From NCBI GenBank assembly GCA_963829485.1, contig CAWHIK010000003.1:54157-118156 (forward strand): a stretch of 64,000 nt of DNA. Direction: 5' to 3'. The stretch comes from JBGPQJ01 sp963829485. Its GTDB lineage: Bacteria > Chloroflexota > Anaerolineae > Anaerolineales > Villigracilaceae. Positions 45,588 through 55,296 of this stretch are shown here, piece after piece. Positions within the stretch are counted from its first letter, which is position 1. Every line of letters begins with the position of its first letter. A program made the translations under genes and the position numbers. The notes under the pieces were generated by a model. It did not search any database and was not told the DNA's origin. It saw only the letters and a list, made by a program, of their open reading frames with translations.

Positions 45588-46244
45588 CTAGTCCAGGACA
45601 GTCAGTTTCAATTTCTTGAACTTGAACAGCATGGCCGGGCGGTGGGCGCCGGCGATGTCCCTGCTGCCGGTCTCCTGCAGCAGACCGGTCGCGAGCATCC
45701 GCTTGCGGAAGTTGCGCTTGTCCAGCGGCTTGTTGATGATGATCTCGTACATCTTCTGCAGGTCGGAGAGCCTGAACTTCTCAGGCATCAATCCATAGAC
45801 GATGTTGCTGTAGCTGGCCTTGGCGCGCAGGCGGGCGATGGCGTAGTTCATGATCTTCTTGTGGTCGAACGCCAGGGTGGGGAGGCCGTCCACCGGGAAC
45901 CAGGCTACATCCGCGACCTTGGCCGAGGCGGGCTGCATCAGGTTCTTCCAGGGGATGAGCGCGAAGTAGGTGACCGTGATGACGCGCGCGCGGGGGTCGC
46001 GGTCCGGGTCGCCGAAGGTGTAGAGCTGCTCGAGATAGACTTCCTTGACGCCGGTCTTGTCGTGCATCACGCGGACCGCCGCCTCGTCGAGCGATTCACC
46101 CGCCTTGAGAAACCCGCCCGGGATGGACCAGCTTCCTGCGAAGGGCTCTTCCGCCCGCTTGACCAGCAGCGCCTTGAGCAGTCCCTCGCTGACGGTGAAG
46201 ATCACCAGGTCAACGGTCACTCCGGGAAGTTCGTAGGCTCTCAT
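45588..46244 (-). CDS. NrtR-like Nudix-related transcriptional regulator
   Basis: A 218-residue protein: an N-terminal Nudix fold (about 1-145) followed by a winged-helix domain (about 150-215, SNIVYGLMPEKFRLSDLQKM to RKRMLATGLL), the layout of NrtR regulators of NAD metabolism, which release DNA on binding ADP-ribose-type ligands. The Nudix box GGFLKAGESLDEAAVRVMHD keeps Gly and the first Glu, but the catalytic RE-x-x-EE is RV-x-x-DK. Hydrolase activity is therefore probably lost, as in known NrtR proteins. Its start codon abuts a 27-bp palindrome that overlaps a TATAAT, suggesting autorepression. No NAD biosynthesis gene is nearby; the neighbour is the J-domain/VWA operon. Confidence 0.85.
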   Translation of the reverse strand: MRAYELPGVTVDLVIFTVSEGLLKALLVKRAEEPFAGSWSIPGGFLKAGESLDEAAVRVMHDKTGVKEVYLEQLYTFGDPDRDPRARVITVTYFALIPWKNLMQPASAKVADVAWFPVDGLPTLAFDHKKIMNYAIARLRAKASYSNIVYGLMPEKFRLSDLQKMYEIIINKPLDKRNFRKRMLATGLLQETGSRDIAGAHRPAMLFKFKKLKLTVLD

Positions 46245-46270
46245 AGTTAGTGTTCATTCTACACTAATTA
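46244..46270. promoter_or_regulatory. Palindromic operator 2, at the NrtR-like gene's own promoter
   Basis: TAGTTAGTGTT and TACACTAATTA form the same 11-5-11 architecture as operator 1 (spacer CATTC). On the minus strand a TATAAT (46273-46268) overlaps its upstream edge and the ATG touches its downstream edge, a classic repressor position. Confidence 0.72.
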
Positions 46271-46299
46271 TAATCATTTCAAGGGGTTTGTCAAGCGGG

Positions 46300-46323
46300 A
46301 AAAAAAGCCGCCAAAATGGCGGC
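46300..46323 (-). terminator. Rho-independent terminator after the disrupted hydrolase
   Basis: On the minus strand GCCGCC-ATTTT-GGCGGC is followed by seven T. It insulates the NrtR-like gene from upstream transcription. Confidence 0.88.
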
Positions 46324-46354
46324 TTCAGCGTATAGGTAAGTACAACGTCAAATA

Positions 46355-47310
46355 TCATGGGTCATAGGCATGTTCCTTCATGAATTCCAGGGTCTGCTTG
46401 ATGATTTCTATGGCCTTGTCTCTGTTTTCGCCAGGAGGGATATTTCTTAACCAATCGAAACCATGGTATACCCTGATCAAATCTGATAAGAGTTAGTGGA
46501 ACACCCGCTTCCTTGGCAAGCTCGGTAAAATGGTCAATAATTGCGAGATTATGAGTACTATCGCGTCCCAGGCCTCACGACTAATACAGGAAGATCGGTT
46601 CGGAGTTGCTTGACATCTGGCAATTCAGCACCAAGACAACCGAATCTGTTTACAGGCCGCATCCTCCTCCTCGCGCTCGAAATTGTCGGGGGTCATTATC
46701 CATGGATAATAGAAGACAGCGAACTTCAGATACTTCTCTTCCCTCCTGGAATGCGAAGTTACTTGCAAGCCCGCCAGAGGAAGACATAGAAAAGAAACCC
46801 AATCTGTTGCCGTCGATTCCAAGATCCGCACCCTTCTGTTGAATGTAATTAATGATAGTTTCCAGGTCATTCTCGTTGCTTGTGTCATACGCCACTGCGA
46901 TCAGCCCAGAAGCTGCGATCAAACGTCCCCAGGATTGATAGTAGCTCACTGTTCGTTTATTCCAAGCTTCGTTGTTTGGAAAACCATTTACCACAATAAC
47001 AGCTGGCAGTAGTTTTCCGGGCTTCCGATCTGGCAGGATAGAAAATATCCATGGAGAGTGTATCGGTTTTTCCACCCGGGGTCGGATACTGGACCGTTTC
47101 GATGGGGATATCATACATTTCCGGGGTGTCGTAGACCAATGCGTTCATGAAATTGGACTTTGTAGGAGAAGTCGTTGCCGAAATTGCCGTGGGAGGAATT
47201 GGTGTCGATATTGCTTCAACAGAAGTTGGCGAAGTCTGAGCAGGCGATGCGCACGCTGTCAGGACTATTACTAAAAGCATAGTGAAGGTGAAACGGACTA
47301 TTTTATTCAT
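46355..47310 (-). pseudogene. Lipoprotein alpha/beta hydrolase, frame-disrupted copy
   Basis: A paralogue of the intact gene at 47360. A lipoprotein signal ending LTAC is followed by ALVYDTPEMYDIPIETVQYP, then, in shifted frames, LLPAVIVVNGFPN, SWGRLIAASGLIAVAYD, GFFSMSSSGGLASNFAFQE, FAVFYYPWIMTPDNF and a C-terminus ending EFMKEHAYDP. At least three frame changes occur (about 47060, 46730-46680, 46480-46560). Sequence errors or true decay of a redundant copy are both possible. GGAGG precedes the ATG at 47310. Confidence 0.7.
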
Positions 47311-47359
47311 GGTCATCCTCCTTTTTCCAGGTGACAGATATTAGGTCACTATGTAATTC

Positions 47360-48286
47360 TCATGGGGTGGTCAGGTTCTCCTTCATAAACTCGAGGGTCT
47401 GTTGGATAATTTCTGTCGCCTCGTTACTATTTTCGCCTTCACTGACTGTTCGCTGATCGAACGAATGACGACCCTCATCGAAATCGACCAGTGTTAATGG
47501 AACTCCTGCTTCCGTGGCAAGCTGGGTAAAATGGTCGATAACTGCGATTTGGTCAGGAGTATCTCGTCCACATCGCACAATAAGCACTGGAAGATCATTT
47601 CGAAGCAGCTCGACGTCAGGCAGTTGAGCGCCAAGACAACCGATCTTAAAGCAGGCTGCGTTCAGCTCCTCGCGCAGGTAATTGTCCGGTGTCATTATCC
47701 ATGGGTAGTAAAATACAACGAATTTAAGATAATCTCTGTCTTCCTGGAATGCGAAAGAGCTAGCAAGCCCGGCAGAGGAAGATACAGACCAGAGGCCTAG
47801 TTTACTTTTATCAATACCAAGGTCGACGCCATTCTGTTGGATATATCCAACAACGGCATCCAAATCACTCGCATTTTGGCTGTCAAACGCCACTGCGGCT
47901 AATCCGTAAGATGCGATTAATCGCCCCCAGGATTGAAAGTGATCCAAAGTTCTACCCTTGTATTTTCCACTATTTGGAAAACCATTTACAAGAATGACGG
48001 CCGGTAAAAGCTCCGAAGGCCGCCGATCTGATGGATAGAAGATATCCATAGGGAGCGTCTTGGACTGGTCACTTAAGCTCGGATATTGGACCGTTTCGAC
48101 AATGACCTTATACATTGTCAGGGAATCGTACACGAGGGCGTTCTTAAAGTTTGCAGCATTGGGTTGGATTGGTTTCGATGATTCTGTAGATGGGGAAATT
48201 GTTGACAAGATTTGAGTCGGCGTTGCACAAGCCGTTAGAATTACCATAAAAAGTGCAATGATGGTGATGTGAGCATACCTTTTCAT
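47360..48286 (-). CDS. Lipoprotein alpha/beta hydrolase (dienelactone hydrolase-like)
   Basis: A 308-residue exported protein with lipobox LTAC (Cys ~20) and an alpha/beta hydrolase core: LPAVILVNGFPNSG (oxyanion region), GLWSVSSSAGLASS holding the nucleophile Ser, Asp in VRCGRDTPDQ and His in EGRHSFD. The nucleophile elbow is S-S-S-A-G rather than strict G-x-S-x-G. Substrate is unknown. The start at 48286 has GGAGG 6 nt upstream. It stands in tandem with a broken paralogue 49 nt downstream. Confidence 0.8.
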   Translation of the reverse strand: MKRYAHITIIALFMVILTACATPTQILSTISPSTESSKPIQPNAANFKNALVYDSLTMYKVIVETVQYPSLSDQSKTLPMDIFYPSDRRPSELLPAVILVNGFPNSGKYKGRTLDHFQSWGRLIASYGLAAVAFDSQNASDLDAVVGYIQQNGVDLGIDKSKLGLWSVSSSAGLASSFAFQEDRDYLKFVVFYYPWIMTPDNYLREELNAACFKIGCLGAQLPDVELLRNDLPVLIVRCGRDTPDQIAVIDHFTQLATEAGVPLTLVDFDEGRHSFDQRTVSEGENSNEATEIIQQTLEFMKENLTTP

Positions 48287-48357
48287 GGTCAACCTCCTGG
48301 ATAAATAACAGGCAAACTATCTTTTTGCACTCGTTCTAAAAGAATTTAAATAAATAA

Positions 48358-48384
48358 AGCGAAACCCATGCGGAAGGTTTCGCT
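48358..48384 (-). terminator. Terminator downstream of the phosphatase operon
   Basis: On the minus strand AGCGAAACC/GGTTTCGCT (9-bp stem, 9-nt loop) is followed by TTATTTATTT. Confidence 0.75.
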
Positions 48385-48521
48385 CTTGTGAGTACCAAGA
48401 CCTTATTCCAGGGGGCAAAGATCAATGATCAAGTCTTGGAATCGGAGTTCCGGTCGTTGTTTAGACAATCATTTTGGTAAATGCATTGTAGCACGACAAA
48501 ATTGTGAATTCAAGCACAGAC

Positions 48522-48585
48522 TTATGCAATCGTCGTCTGGAATTTCGTCCCATCTTCCTTGCACAGAGCCTTGAAGCAGCCTGTC
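48522..48585 (-). pseudogene. Relic of a desaturase 3' end
   Basis: The minus strand reads KALCKEDGTKFQTTIA and stop, nearly identical to the last residues of the desaturase ending at 50098 (QALCKEDGTKFQTTIA), with the DNA also closely matching. Nothing more of the gene is recognisable. The 48293-48644 stretch otherwise holds only the terminator above. Confidence 0.65.
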
Positions 48586-48644
48586 CCCGCGCGGATCCGG
48601 TGTACGATGTCTTGGACCGTCCGAGGAGTATATCCATAAACAGC

Positions 48645-49322
48645 CTACCCCAAAAGCCGCTTACGAATGGCCGCCAAATCAACTTGACTTACCCCGCCCA
48701 TGCCAAGGTAGTTATCAATATCAAGCTCTGCACGTGTGCTGAGTAAAACCTCTCGAACAGATGTATGTTCGCGAGCAAGAAGCTCGTCTCGGTAAGCATC
48801 GGGGCTCAACTCATAATCCGCAACAATATCGTCCGGCGTAACGCCAACGAGTGCGAGCAGTAAAAGAGTAATAATGCCTGTGCGATCATTTCCACGAACA
48901 CAATGGATAAGAATGCCGCCAGGTCGAGCCTGTGCGACAACAGAAATAGCGGCAGCGTGTCTCTCCGGCCACCGTCGAAGCACATCCGAATAATAGAGCG
49001 GCGTACACCATAGATCGGATGCAGCCCACTTATGCAAAAACTCCATATCAGTAAGGTCTTCTATGGCTACCTGAACCGTTACGATATCAGAATGAGGCGG
49101 CGATATGTTGAGCTCGTCTTCCGTTTTGCCATGAGTGCTCAGCGTAAGTATCGTACGGATCCCATATTCATATAGCGCTGACCAACCCGCCTCGGTGAGC
49201 CTGGCGGGAGTATCCGACCGGACAACGGCTCCCCAATGAGTCGTACGACCGTCTACAGTGCTTAAGCCGCCGAGATCACGAACATTTGTACAACCTTCCC
49301 AGACAAGAACTCTTTCTTTCAT
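48645..49322 (-). CDS. IphP-type tyrosine/dual-specificity protein phosphatase
   Basis: A 225-residue phosphatase with the CX5R P-loop HCVRGNDRTGI, preceded by the typical NVRDLGGLSTVDGR N-terminal motif and LYEYGIRTILTLS. It would dephosphorylate phosphotyrosine proteins or phospho-sugars/lipids in the cytoplasm. The start at 49322 has AAGGAGGTG at 8 nt. It is the last gene of the minus-strand flavoprotein cluster. Confidence 0.88.
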   Translation of the reverse strand: MKERVLVWEGCTNVRDLGGLSTVDGRTTHWGAVVRSDTPARLTEAGWSALYEYGIRTILTLSTHGKTEDELNISPPHSDIVTVQVAIEDLTDMEFLHKWAASDLWCTPLYYSDVLRRWPERHAAAISVVAQARPGGILIHCVRGNDRTGIITLLLLALVGVTPDDIVADYELSPDAYRDELLAREHTSVREVLLSTRAELDIDNYLGMGGVSQVDLAAIRKRLLG

Positions 49323-49415
49323 AATGAACACCTCCTTATGTAGAGCTCCTTAAAGCAATTACCAACCGGCTCCACCCACTGTCGCCAGCGAGGCTTTTAA
49401 TTCGCGGCGACCCTG

Positions 49416-50060
49416 TTATGCCTTCCTGAGAATATTCAGGGAAGCCACTTTTCTCTCTCCTTGATCACCAGAGGCAAAGTCGTAAAGCTCATTTCCGTAA
49501 TACATGAAACCGTCCTGCCCGTACTTTTTTTCCGATCCATTGAGATAATCCTCCTCCATGGCAGCTGACAGGACCTGACCGATAACCAGGGATTGAATAC
49601 CTTTCTCCGATAAGTCCATATCGGTTTTGAACTGACACTCCAGCGATAAGAAAGCTTCCTTGATGCGGGGGACGGCAATGCAGCGAGCCGGTTCCGCTGT
49701 AAAACCGCCGATCGCGATCTCATCAGTTTCATAGTCATTGTTGAACACCGTTTGATAGCACGCATCAAAATACCGGGCGCTCACAAAATTGACGCAAAAC
49801 TCCCGCCTCGTTCGAATATTGTGGTAGGTATGAGTGTGCTGGACCAGCGGAGTTAACACGTAGTACCCGCCGGCATCTCCATAGAAAGAACTCCAGGACT
49901 GAAAGCATGCGTTCGGCATTCCATTATCCTTGAACGTTGTAATGAGAAAAAGAGCATGGGGGATGCCCAACGCCATTTCAAAATGTGAGAAAATATTGAA
50001 CTCCCCCTGCCAGCGATCGATAAAGTTTTCCGGCTTCGTATTGCCAATTTCAATTTTCAT
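49416..50060 (-). CDS. Flavin reductase-like FMN-binding split-barrel protein
   Basis: A 214-residue protein of the flavin reductase/pyridoxamine oxidase-like split barrel, with GIPHALFLITTFKDNGMPNACF (strands 1-2), RTRREFCVNFVSARYFDACY and ECQFKTDMDL. It should bind FMN; the electron donor is unknown. The start at 50060 has GAGGGACG upstream; longer in-frame starts run into the desaturase gene. It lies 38 nt from the desaturase stop and is likely cotranscribed. Confidence 0.82.
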   Translation of the reverse strand: MKIEIGNTKPENFIDRWQGEFNIFSHFEMALGIPHALFLITTFKDNGMPNACFQSWSSFYGDAGGYYVLTPLVQHTHTYHNIRTRREFCVNFVSARYFDACYQTVFNNDYETDEIAIGGFTAEPARCIAVPRIKEAFLSLECQFKTDMDLSEKGIQSLVIGQVLSAAMEEDYLNGSEKKYGQDGFMYYGNELYDFASGDQGERKVASLNILRKA

Positions 50061-50097
50061 GACGTCCCTCGTTCGTAAAAACTGCCCGCTTTGAATC

Positions 50098-51608
50098 TCA
50101 GGCGATCGTCGTCTGAAATTTCGTCCCATCCTCCTTGCACAGCGCCTGGAGCAGCCGCCGGCCGGACATGACTCCCGTCGGCAGACCTCCGCCCGGCTCG
50201 ACCCACTGCCCGCACAGGAAGAAGTTCTGCAATCCGGGAAGGGTCTGGCTCATCGGCTTCATCACCGTGGAGGCGTTCTCGGGCGTGATCAACCAGCCTT
50301 CGAAGCTGCCCTGCCAGTTGCCGGTGTAATGCTCGAAGGTCACCGGCGTGGCCACGTCCACCATTTCCACCTGCCCCGAAATGCCGGGGAAGCGCTGATC
50401 GAGCAGCTCCACCACCGTGTGCGCGACCTGGCTTTTCTTCTCGTCATAGGCCGCCTTGTCTTCCGAGAGTTCCTTCCAGTACTTGTAGTTGCTGGGCAGC
50501 ATCACCACCACGCTGGTCTTGCCCTCCGGCGCGAGCGTCGGGTCCTGGTTGAAGACGTGCACAGGCAGCCGGTCCTGGACCGCATCCCCGATCTCCGTCG
50601 GCTGCTTGAGTGCGAAGCTAAAACCCGAGACGGATTTGGGCACATCGTCAAACGAACGGTTGATGCCCAGACCGACGTACAGCAACGGCGGGAAAGGTTT
50701 CCACTTCTCGTACGGTTCACGGACCTTTTCATCGGCGTATTTGCCGTCGAGCATCTTAAAGACGGTGGTATGCCCGTCTGCGGCGGAGACGACCCGCCCG
50801 GCGCGCTGTTCGCTGCCGTCGGCGAGACAAATCCCCACGGCGCGATTCTCCTCGACCAGGATCTTCTCCACCCGGCTGTCGTAGTGGATCTCACCCCCGA
50901 GGTCACGGTAGCGTTTGGCCAGAGCCAGCGACATGGGCAGCGATCCGCCGATAGGGTAGCCGGCGTTCTTGTTGTTCAGGTAGGCCAGGGTGTACAGGAT
51001 GAAGAACATCGGAAATTCCGGGAACCACATCTCGCACAGCGCGTCGCGGATGAGCGGATCCTTGAACCGCTTTGAAAATACATCCATGGTGAGGGCAAGC
51101 CATTTTTGAAATTCCCTGCCGCGGGTGATCATCAATAGCCCAACTTAAGACCTTTCATAGTCCGTTTGAGGAAGGGGTCAAACTCGGACGGAGGGTCAAA
51201 TGCGATTCCCAGCCGGATACCCTTGATGAACTCGCGGGTTACCTCGGCGTCCTGCGGAGAAAGCTCGAGCATGTGTTTCTCGAGTTTGTCCACATCGTTG
51301 TAGATGACAAAGGTACGCCCGTCGCTGCCCTCATAGCGCATGAACTCGTCCATGTTGATGAATTCGCGGTCCTGCGCGATGCCGACCTCCTGCCAGTAAC
51401 GGTACATGGCATAGTCGGGATTCGACCCCACCAGCCAGTGGATGCAGCCGTCGATGGTGTAACCCTCGCGCTTCCAGGCGGTGCACAGTCCACCCGGCAG
51501 GCTGTGCATCTCGAAAATTTTAGACTTGTACCCGTTCATCTGGGCGTAGATTCCCGCTGACAAGCCGGCGAACCCCGCGCCGATGATGATGATCGATTTA
51601 TCTTCCAT
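50098..51608 (-). CDS. Phytoene desaturase/carotenoid isomerase-like FAD oxidoreductase, one frame shift
   Basis: A ~500-residue flavin amine oxidase/CrtI-fold enzyme. The N-terminus has the dinucleotide-binding IIIIGAGFAGLSAGIYAQ and MHSLPGGLCTAWKREGY; the C-terminal FAD motif is GLQNFFLCGQWVEPGGGLPTG. The two parts meet near 51128-51140, where the first frame stops and the second continues one base off, probably an indel. Substrate may be a carotenoid or another polyene/isoprenoid. The start at 51608 has GGAGG six nt upstream. It follows the flavodoxin gene closely. Confidence 0.82.
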
Positions 51609-51634
51609 GTCCATCCTCCAAATCAAGGCAGACT

Positions 51635-52240
51635 TTACGCGCCTGCCGAAAAACGGTCTGCAAGTCCCGCTGCCCACTCCCGAATAAACGGCATGTTGTG
51701 CGACCCGCCCTGCTGGGTTTGGATGAAGATCAACACGAACAGCACCTGCCACCATTTCATCTTGTACATCGCCAGCTTCCCGCCGAAGAAGGCGACCGCG
51801 ACGGGTTTGACTTTTGGCGCTGACTTGAGTATGGGACGCAGATAATTCGACGGCAGGGAATAGCGCTCTTTGAAGGAAAGATGGCCTTCCCGTTTAACCT
51901 GCTTCGCGACAACCGGGTCCACTGAAAGCGGGATTCCGTCCAGGCTGGTCTCGTCCGTTTTGGTCAGGTTCATCGCCGTGACGAAATACGCCACCGGGAT
52001 CTTGCTCAGGGAGACCTGGTGTTTCTTGAGAAATTTTCTCGCTCCTCGGTGCCACCCGAAGATCATCGGCGCGCCGATCACCGCCGCGGAATAAAGCTCG
52101 AAGGAGTCGACTTCATCGATCCGTTTGACATCCACCTGGAGCTGGGTGACTCGGGTTAATTCCTCGCCGACAGCCTGGGCGACATCGACGGTCGTCCCTG
52201 CGTTGGTGGCGTAGACGATCAGGATTTTCTTTATTTCCAT
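51635..52240 (-). CDS. Flavodoxin-domain protein (HemG-like)
   Basis: A 201-residue protein beginning with the FMN phosphate loop ILIVYATNAGTTVDVAQAV, then AAVIGAPMIFGWH and, toward the end, VAFFGGKLAMYKMKWWQVLF. This last stretch recalls the insertion of menaquinone-dependent protoporphyrinogen dehydrogenase (HemG). A haem role is possible; a general flavodoxin donor for the downstream desaturase is the alternative. It is the first gene of the cluster, divergent from the LuxR gene. The start at 52240 is the best fit to the flavodoxin N-terminus. Confidence 0.8.
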   Translation of the reverse strand: MEIKKILIVYATNAGTTVDVAQAVGEELTRVTQLQVDVKRIDEVDSFELYSAAVIGAPMIFGWHRGARKFLKKHQVSLSKIPVAYFVTAMNLTKTDETSLDGIPLSVDPVVAKQVKREGHLSFKERYSLPSNYLRPILKSAPKVKPVAVAFFGGKLAMYKMKWWQVLFVLIFIQTQQGGSHNMPFIREWAAGLADRFSAGA

Positions 52241-52461
52241 GCGGGGGACCTGCCTTGTGACATAATTTGTTTCCGCTAGTAAGGATTGTCCGGTGTCTGA
52301 GTTATTTTGCATTATGATTGTACATTAATTCACATTATTGCATATTGCCGTTTGGAAAAAAAGTCTTTAGTGGTTGAATTAAAACCCAAGTTGTGGTGTA
52401 TTATTTATCTGTAAAAACGTACGCAGGTAATCCGGCGTTATAAATAAATTGCTAAACAAAG

Positions 52462-55147
52462 ATGCCATCGACCCTGATCCAGACCAAGATCCTTGTACCC
52501 CCGGTCCGTCCGACCTGGGTCAAACGGCCGTCTCTCGTCAGCCAGTTGAATAACGGCCTTGACCGAAAGCTGCTCCTGGTGTCTGCGCCCGCGGGCTACG
52601 GAAAAAGCACGCTGCTCAGCGAATGGGTTCACCAGGTGCCGGTTCCGGCTGCCTGGCTGACGTTGGAAAGCGCGGATAACTCGCCATCGCGGTTCTGGTC
52701 GTACTTTGTTTCTGCTCTCCGGACCCTCCCAGCCTTCCGGGAATTGCGCCCGGAGGAGAGCCTGCTGGGTCTCGAAGGCATACTGCCGGCTGCATCTCCG
52801 GAGGAATCCCTCACAGGTCTCGTGGATGCCATCGCGCAATCCCCTGGAGAATTCATCCTGATCCTTGATGACCTTCACTTGATCACCAATTCCAGCATTC
52901 ACAAGGGACTTGTTTTCCTTCTTGAGCATCTTCCGCCGTCCACACAGGGGATGCACCTGGTGGTCGCCAGCCGCATGGACCCTCCCTGGCCTCTTGCGCG
53001 CATGAGGGCGCGCGCCCAAACCCTTGAACTGCGTACGCGTGACCTCCGGTTCACACCGGAAGAAGCCACCCTGTTCCTGAACCAGACGATGGGATTGAGC
53101 CTCACGGCGAACGACATTGCCCAACTCGACCTGCGCACCGAGGGCTGGATAGCCGGCCTCCAGATCGCTGCCCTGTCGATGCAGAAGCAGGATGACATCC
53201 CTGCCTTTTTGGAGCGGTTTTCCGGGAGCCATCGTTTCATCCTGGACTACCTGATCGAAGAGGTCCTGGCACAGCAATCGCCGAGGATGATCGAGTTTCT
53301 TTTGAAGACCTCCATCCTGGACAAACTGAATTCGTCCCTGTGCGATGCCGTTACCGGAACCTCCGGCAGCCAGGAACTGCTGATCCAACTGGAACAGTCC
53401 AATGTTTTTCTCACTTCCATCGATGACGAACAGCGCTGGTACCGGTATCATCACCTATTTGGCGACCTGCTGCGCAAACAGCTCATGACGAGCCGCGCGG
53501 CCGATGTTCCGGCGCTTCATACACGGGCGGGCGAGTGGTTTGAGGCTAATGGAAACCTGAGAGAGGCCATCCTGCATGCCCTTGAAGCGGAGGACATGAA
53601 GCAGGTCGCGCGCCTGGTCTCGGGGAATATCCTCATCCTCGCGGAGGGGGAGGCGCTGCCGGCGCTTCTCGAACGCTTCCGCTCCACCCGGCGGGAGGAA
53701 ATTTGCTCCCGCCCCTGGCTGTGTATCTCGGTAGCCTGGGCGAAAGCCTACGCCGCTCAGTTGGACGAAGCCGAAGCTTTGATCGACCAGATGGAATCCG
53801 ATGTTAACATGAACGGTGATGAAGAGGAGCGCGCGCACCTCATTGGACATGGGATGTCCATCCGGGCGTATATCTCTTATATTAAGGGACGGTTTGAAAA
53901 AGCCAGGGACATTGCGCACGAGGCTTTGACCAAGATCCCGCCGGATGACGCTCTGGAAAGAGCCAACATCCTCATTATCCTTGGACTTGCAACACAAAAC
54001 ATCGGGAATTCCTTGGCAGCCGTTAAAGCGTACAGGGATGCAGCATCCTACAGCCTCATATCGGGGAACCGGTATCTGTATATTTATGCGTCCTCCTGCC
54101 TGGTCTATGTCCTAAAAGGTCTGGGACATTTGCATGAATCGTTGGAACTCTGCCAGGAGGTCGTCAAGTTTGCAGAACAAGCGGACGAGGAATATTATGT
54201 TCTTGCCGTTGGGCTTGGTGCCAGGGGCGAAATCCTGCGTTTGTGGAATGAACTGGACGAGTCGTTGAAATCCGCACAACAGGCGGTGGCTCTTGCCGAA
54301 AAATGGAAACAGGCGGACACGCTGCATTACTCCTTGACCGTCCTCGCAGACGCCCATCTTGCCCTCGGTAATTATACGGAAGCCGGAAATGCGATCCAAC
54401 GGTCCATGTGGATTGCGCGAAATGTATCAGAATGGTTCGTGGATATCTCGGAATTTCTGGAAGCCAAGTTAAATCTTGCAAAGGGAAATTGGGACTTGTT
54501 TTTGCAATGGAAGCAGCGTCGCTGCACTCCCGGCGCGATGCGTGTTATGTATCATCCAGTTCTTGCCAGGTACCTGATAATTCATAAGGAGTATACCGAG
54601 GCACTCAAAGCCCTGAACGATGGGATTTCAAAACTGCAGGAAGCCGGCTTGTGGGGGAGGACGATCGAGTTGTATCTGATGCGAGCGGTGGTGTTTTCCG
54701 CCCTCGGTAAAACAGAGAAAGCCATGTCCTCGCTGGCTGTTGGTTTGGAAATGGGCGAACCGGAAGGCTATGTGTATTTGTTTGTGATACAGGGGAAACC
54801 GCTGGAAACGCTTTTGACGCAAGGCGGTGAAAAAGGGAATCCACAAGGAATTTGCCCAAAAGATTCTGGACGTCATGACAGAAGAATCCTCTCAGGGCAA
54901 GGGAGAAGAATCAAAAACCCGGGGTAAAAAACCAGGGAAGGAACAAGCGCCTGCCGAACCGCTCAGCGAGCGGGAGCTGGAAGTGCTGCGCCTCCTCAAT
55001 TCCAAACTCTCCGTCCCGGAGATCGCCCAGGAGCTGACCGTTGCTCCCTCCACGGTACGCACCCACGTTCGTGTAGTTTACAATAAGCTCGGCGTGCACG
55101 GACGGCTGGAAGCCATTCAAAAAGCCCGTGATTTAGGGCTAATCTAG
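52462..55147 (+). CDS. MalT-type LuxR-family ATP-dependent transcriptional regulator, one frame shift
   Basis: A ~895-residue STAND/MalT regulator: NTPase with Walker A SAPAGYGKST (41-50) and Walker B FILILDDLHLI (~135), the winged-helix/superhelical TPR-like middle (about 330-800) and a C-terminal LuxR helix-turn-helix (SERELEVLRLLNSKLSVPEI to VYNKLGVHGRLEAI). The frame shifts by one base at an A5/G3 run (54830-54837), separating the DNA-binding domain in the sequence as given. Correction restores normal length. It probably regulates the divergent flavoprotein cluster and/or the downstream small genes; the inducer is unknown. Confidence 0.9.
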
Positions 55148-55170
55148 CCAGGCTATTGATGATCGGTCTC

Positions 55171-55195
55171 ATCCCCCGCTCCCAAGGCGGGGGAT
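55171..55195 (+). terminator. Rho-independent terminator after the LuxR gene
   Basis: ATCCCCCGC/GCGGGGGAT (9-bp stem, 7-nt loop) followed by TTTTG. Confidence 0.85.
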
Positions 55196-55296
55196 TTTTG
55201 ATTTATCAAGTCAATCATCAACTTTGTGGATGACAACTCATCAACCCCGATAGGACAATGGGAGCGATGAAAAATTCATATTACAGGAGTGATCCC

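Noticed and set aside
52438..53454. A 338-codon minus-strand frame within the LuxR gene
   Set aside because: Antisense to the NTPase domain of the MalT-type regulator; no recognisable domain.
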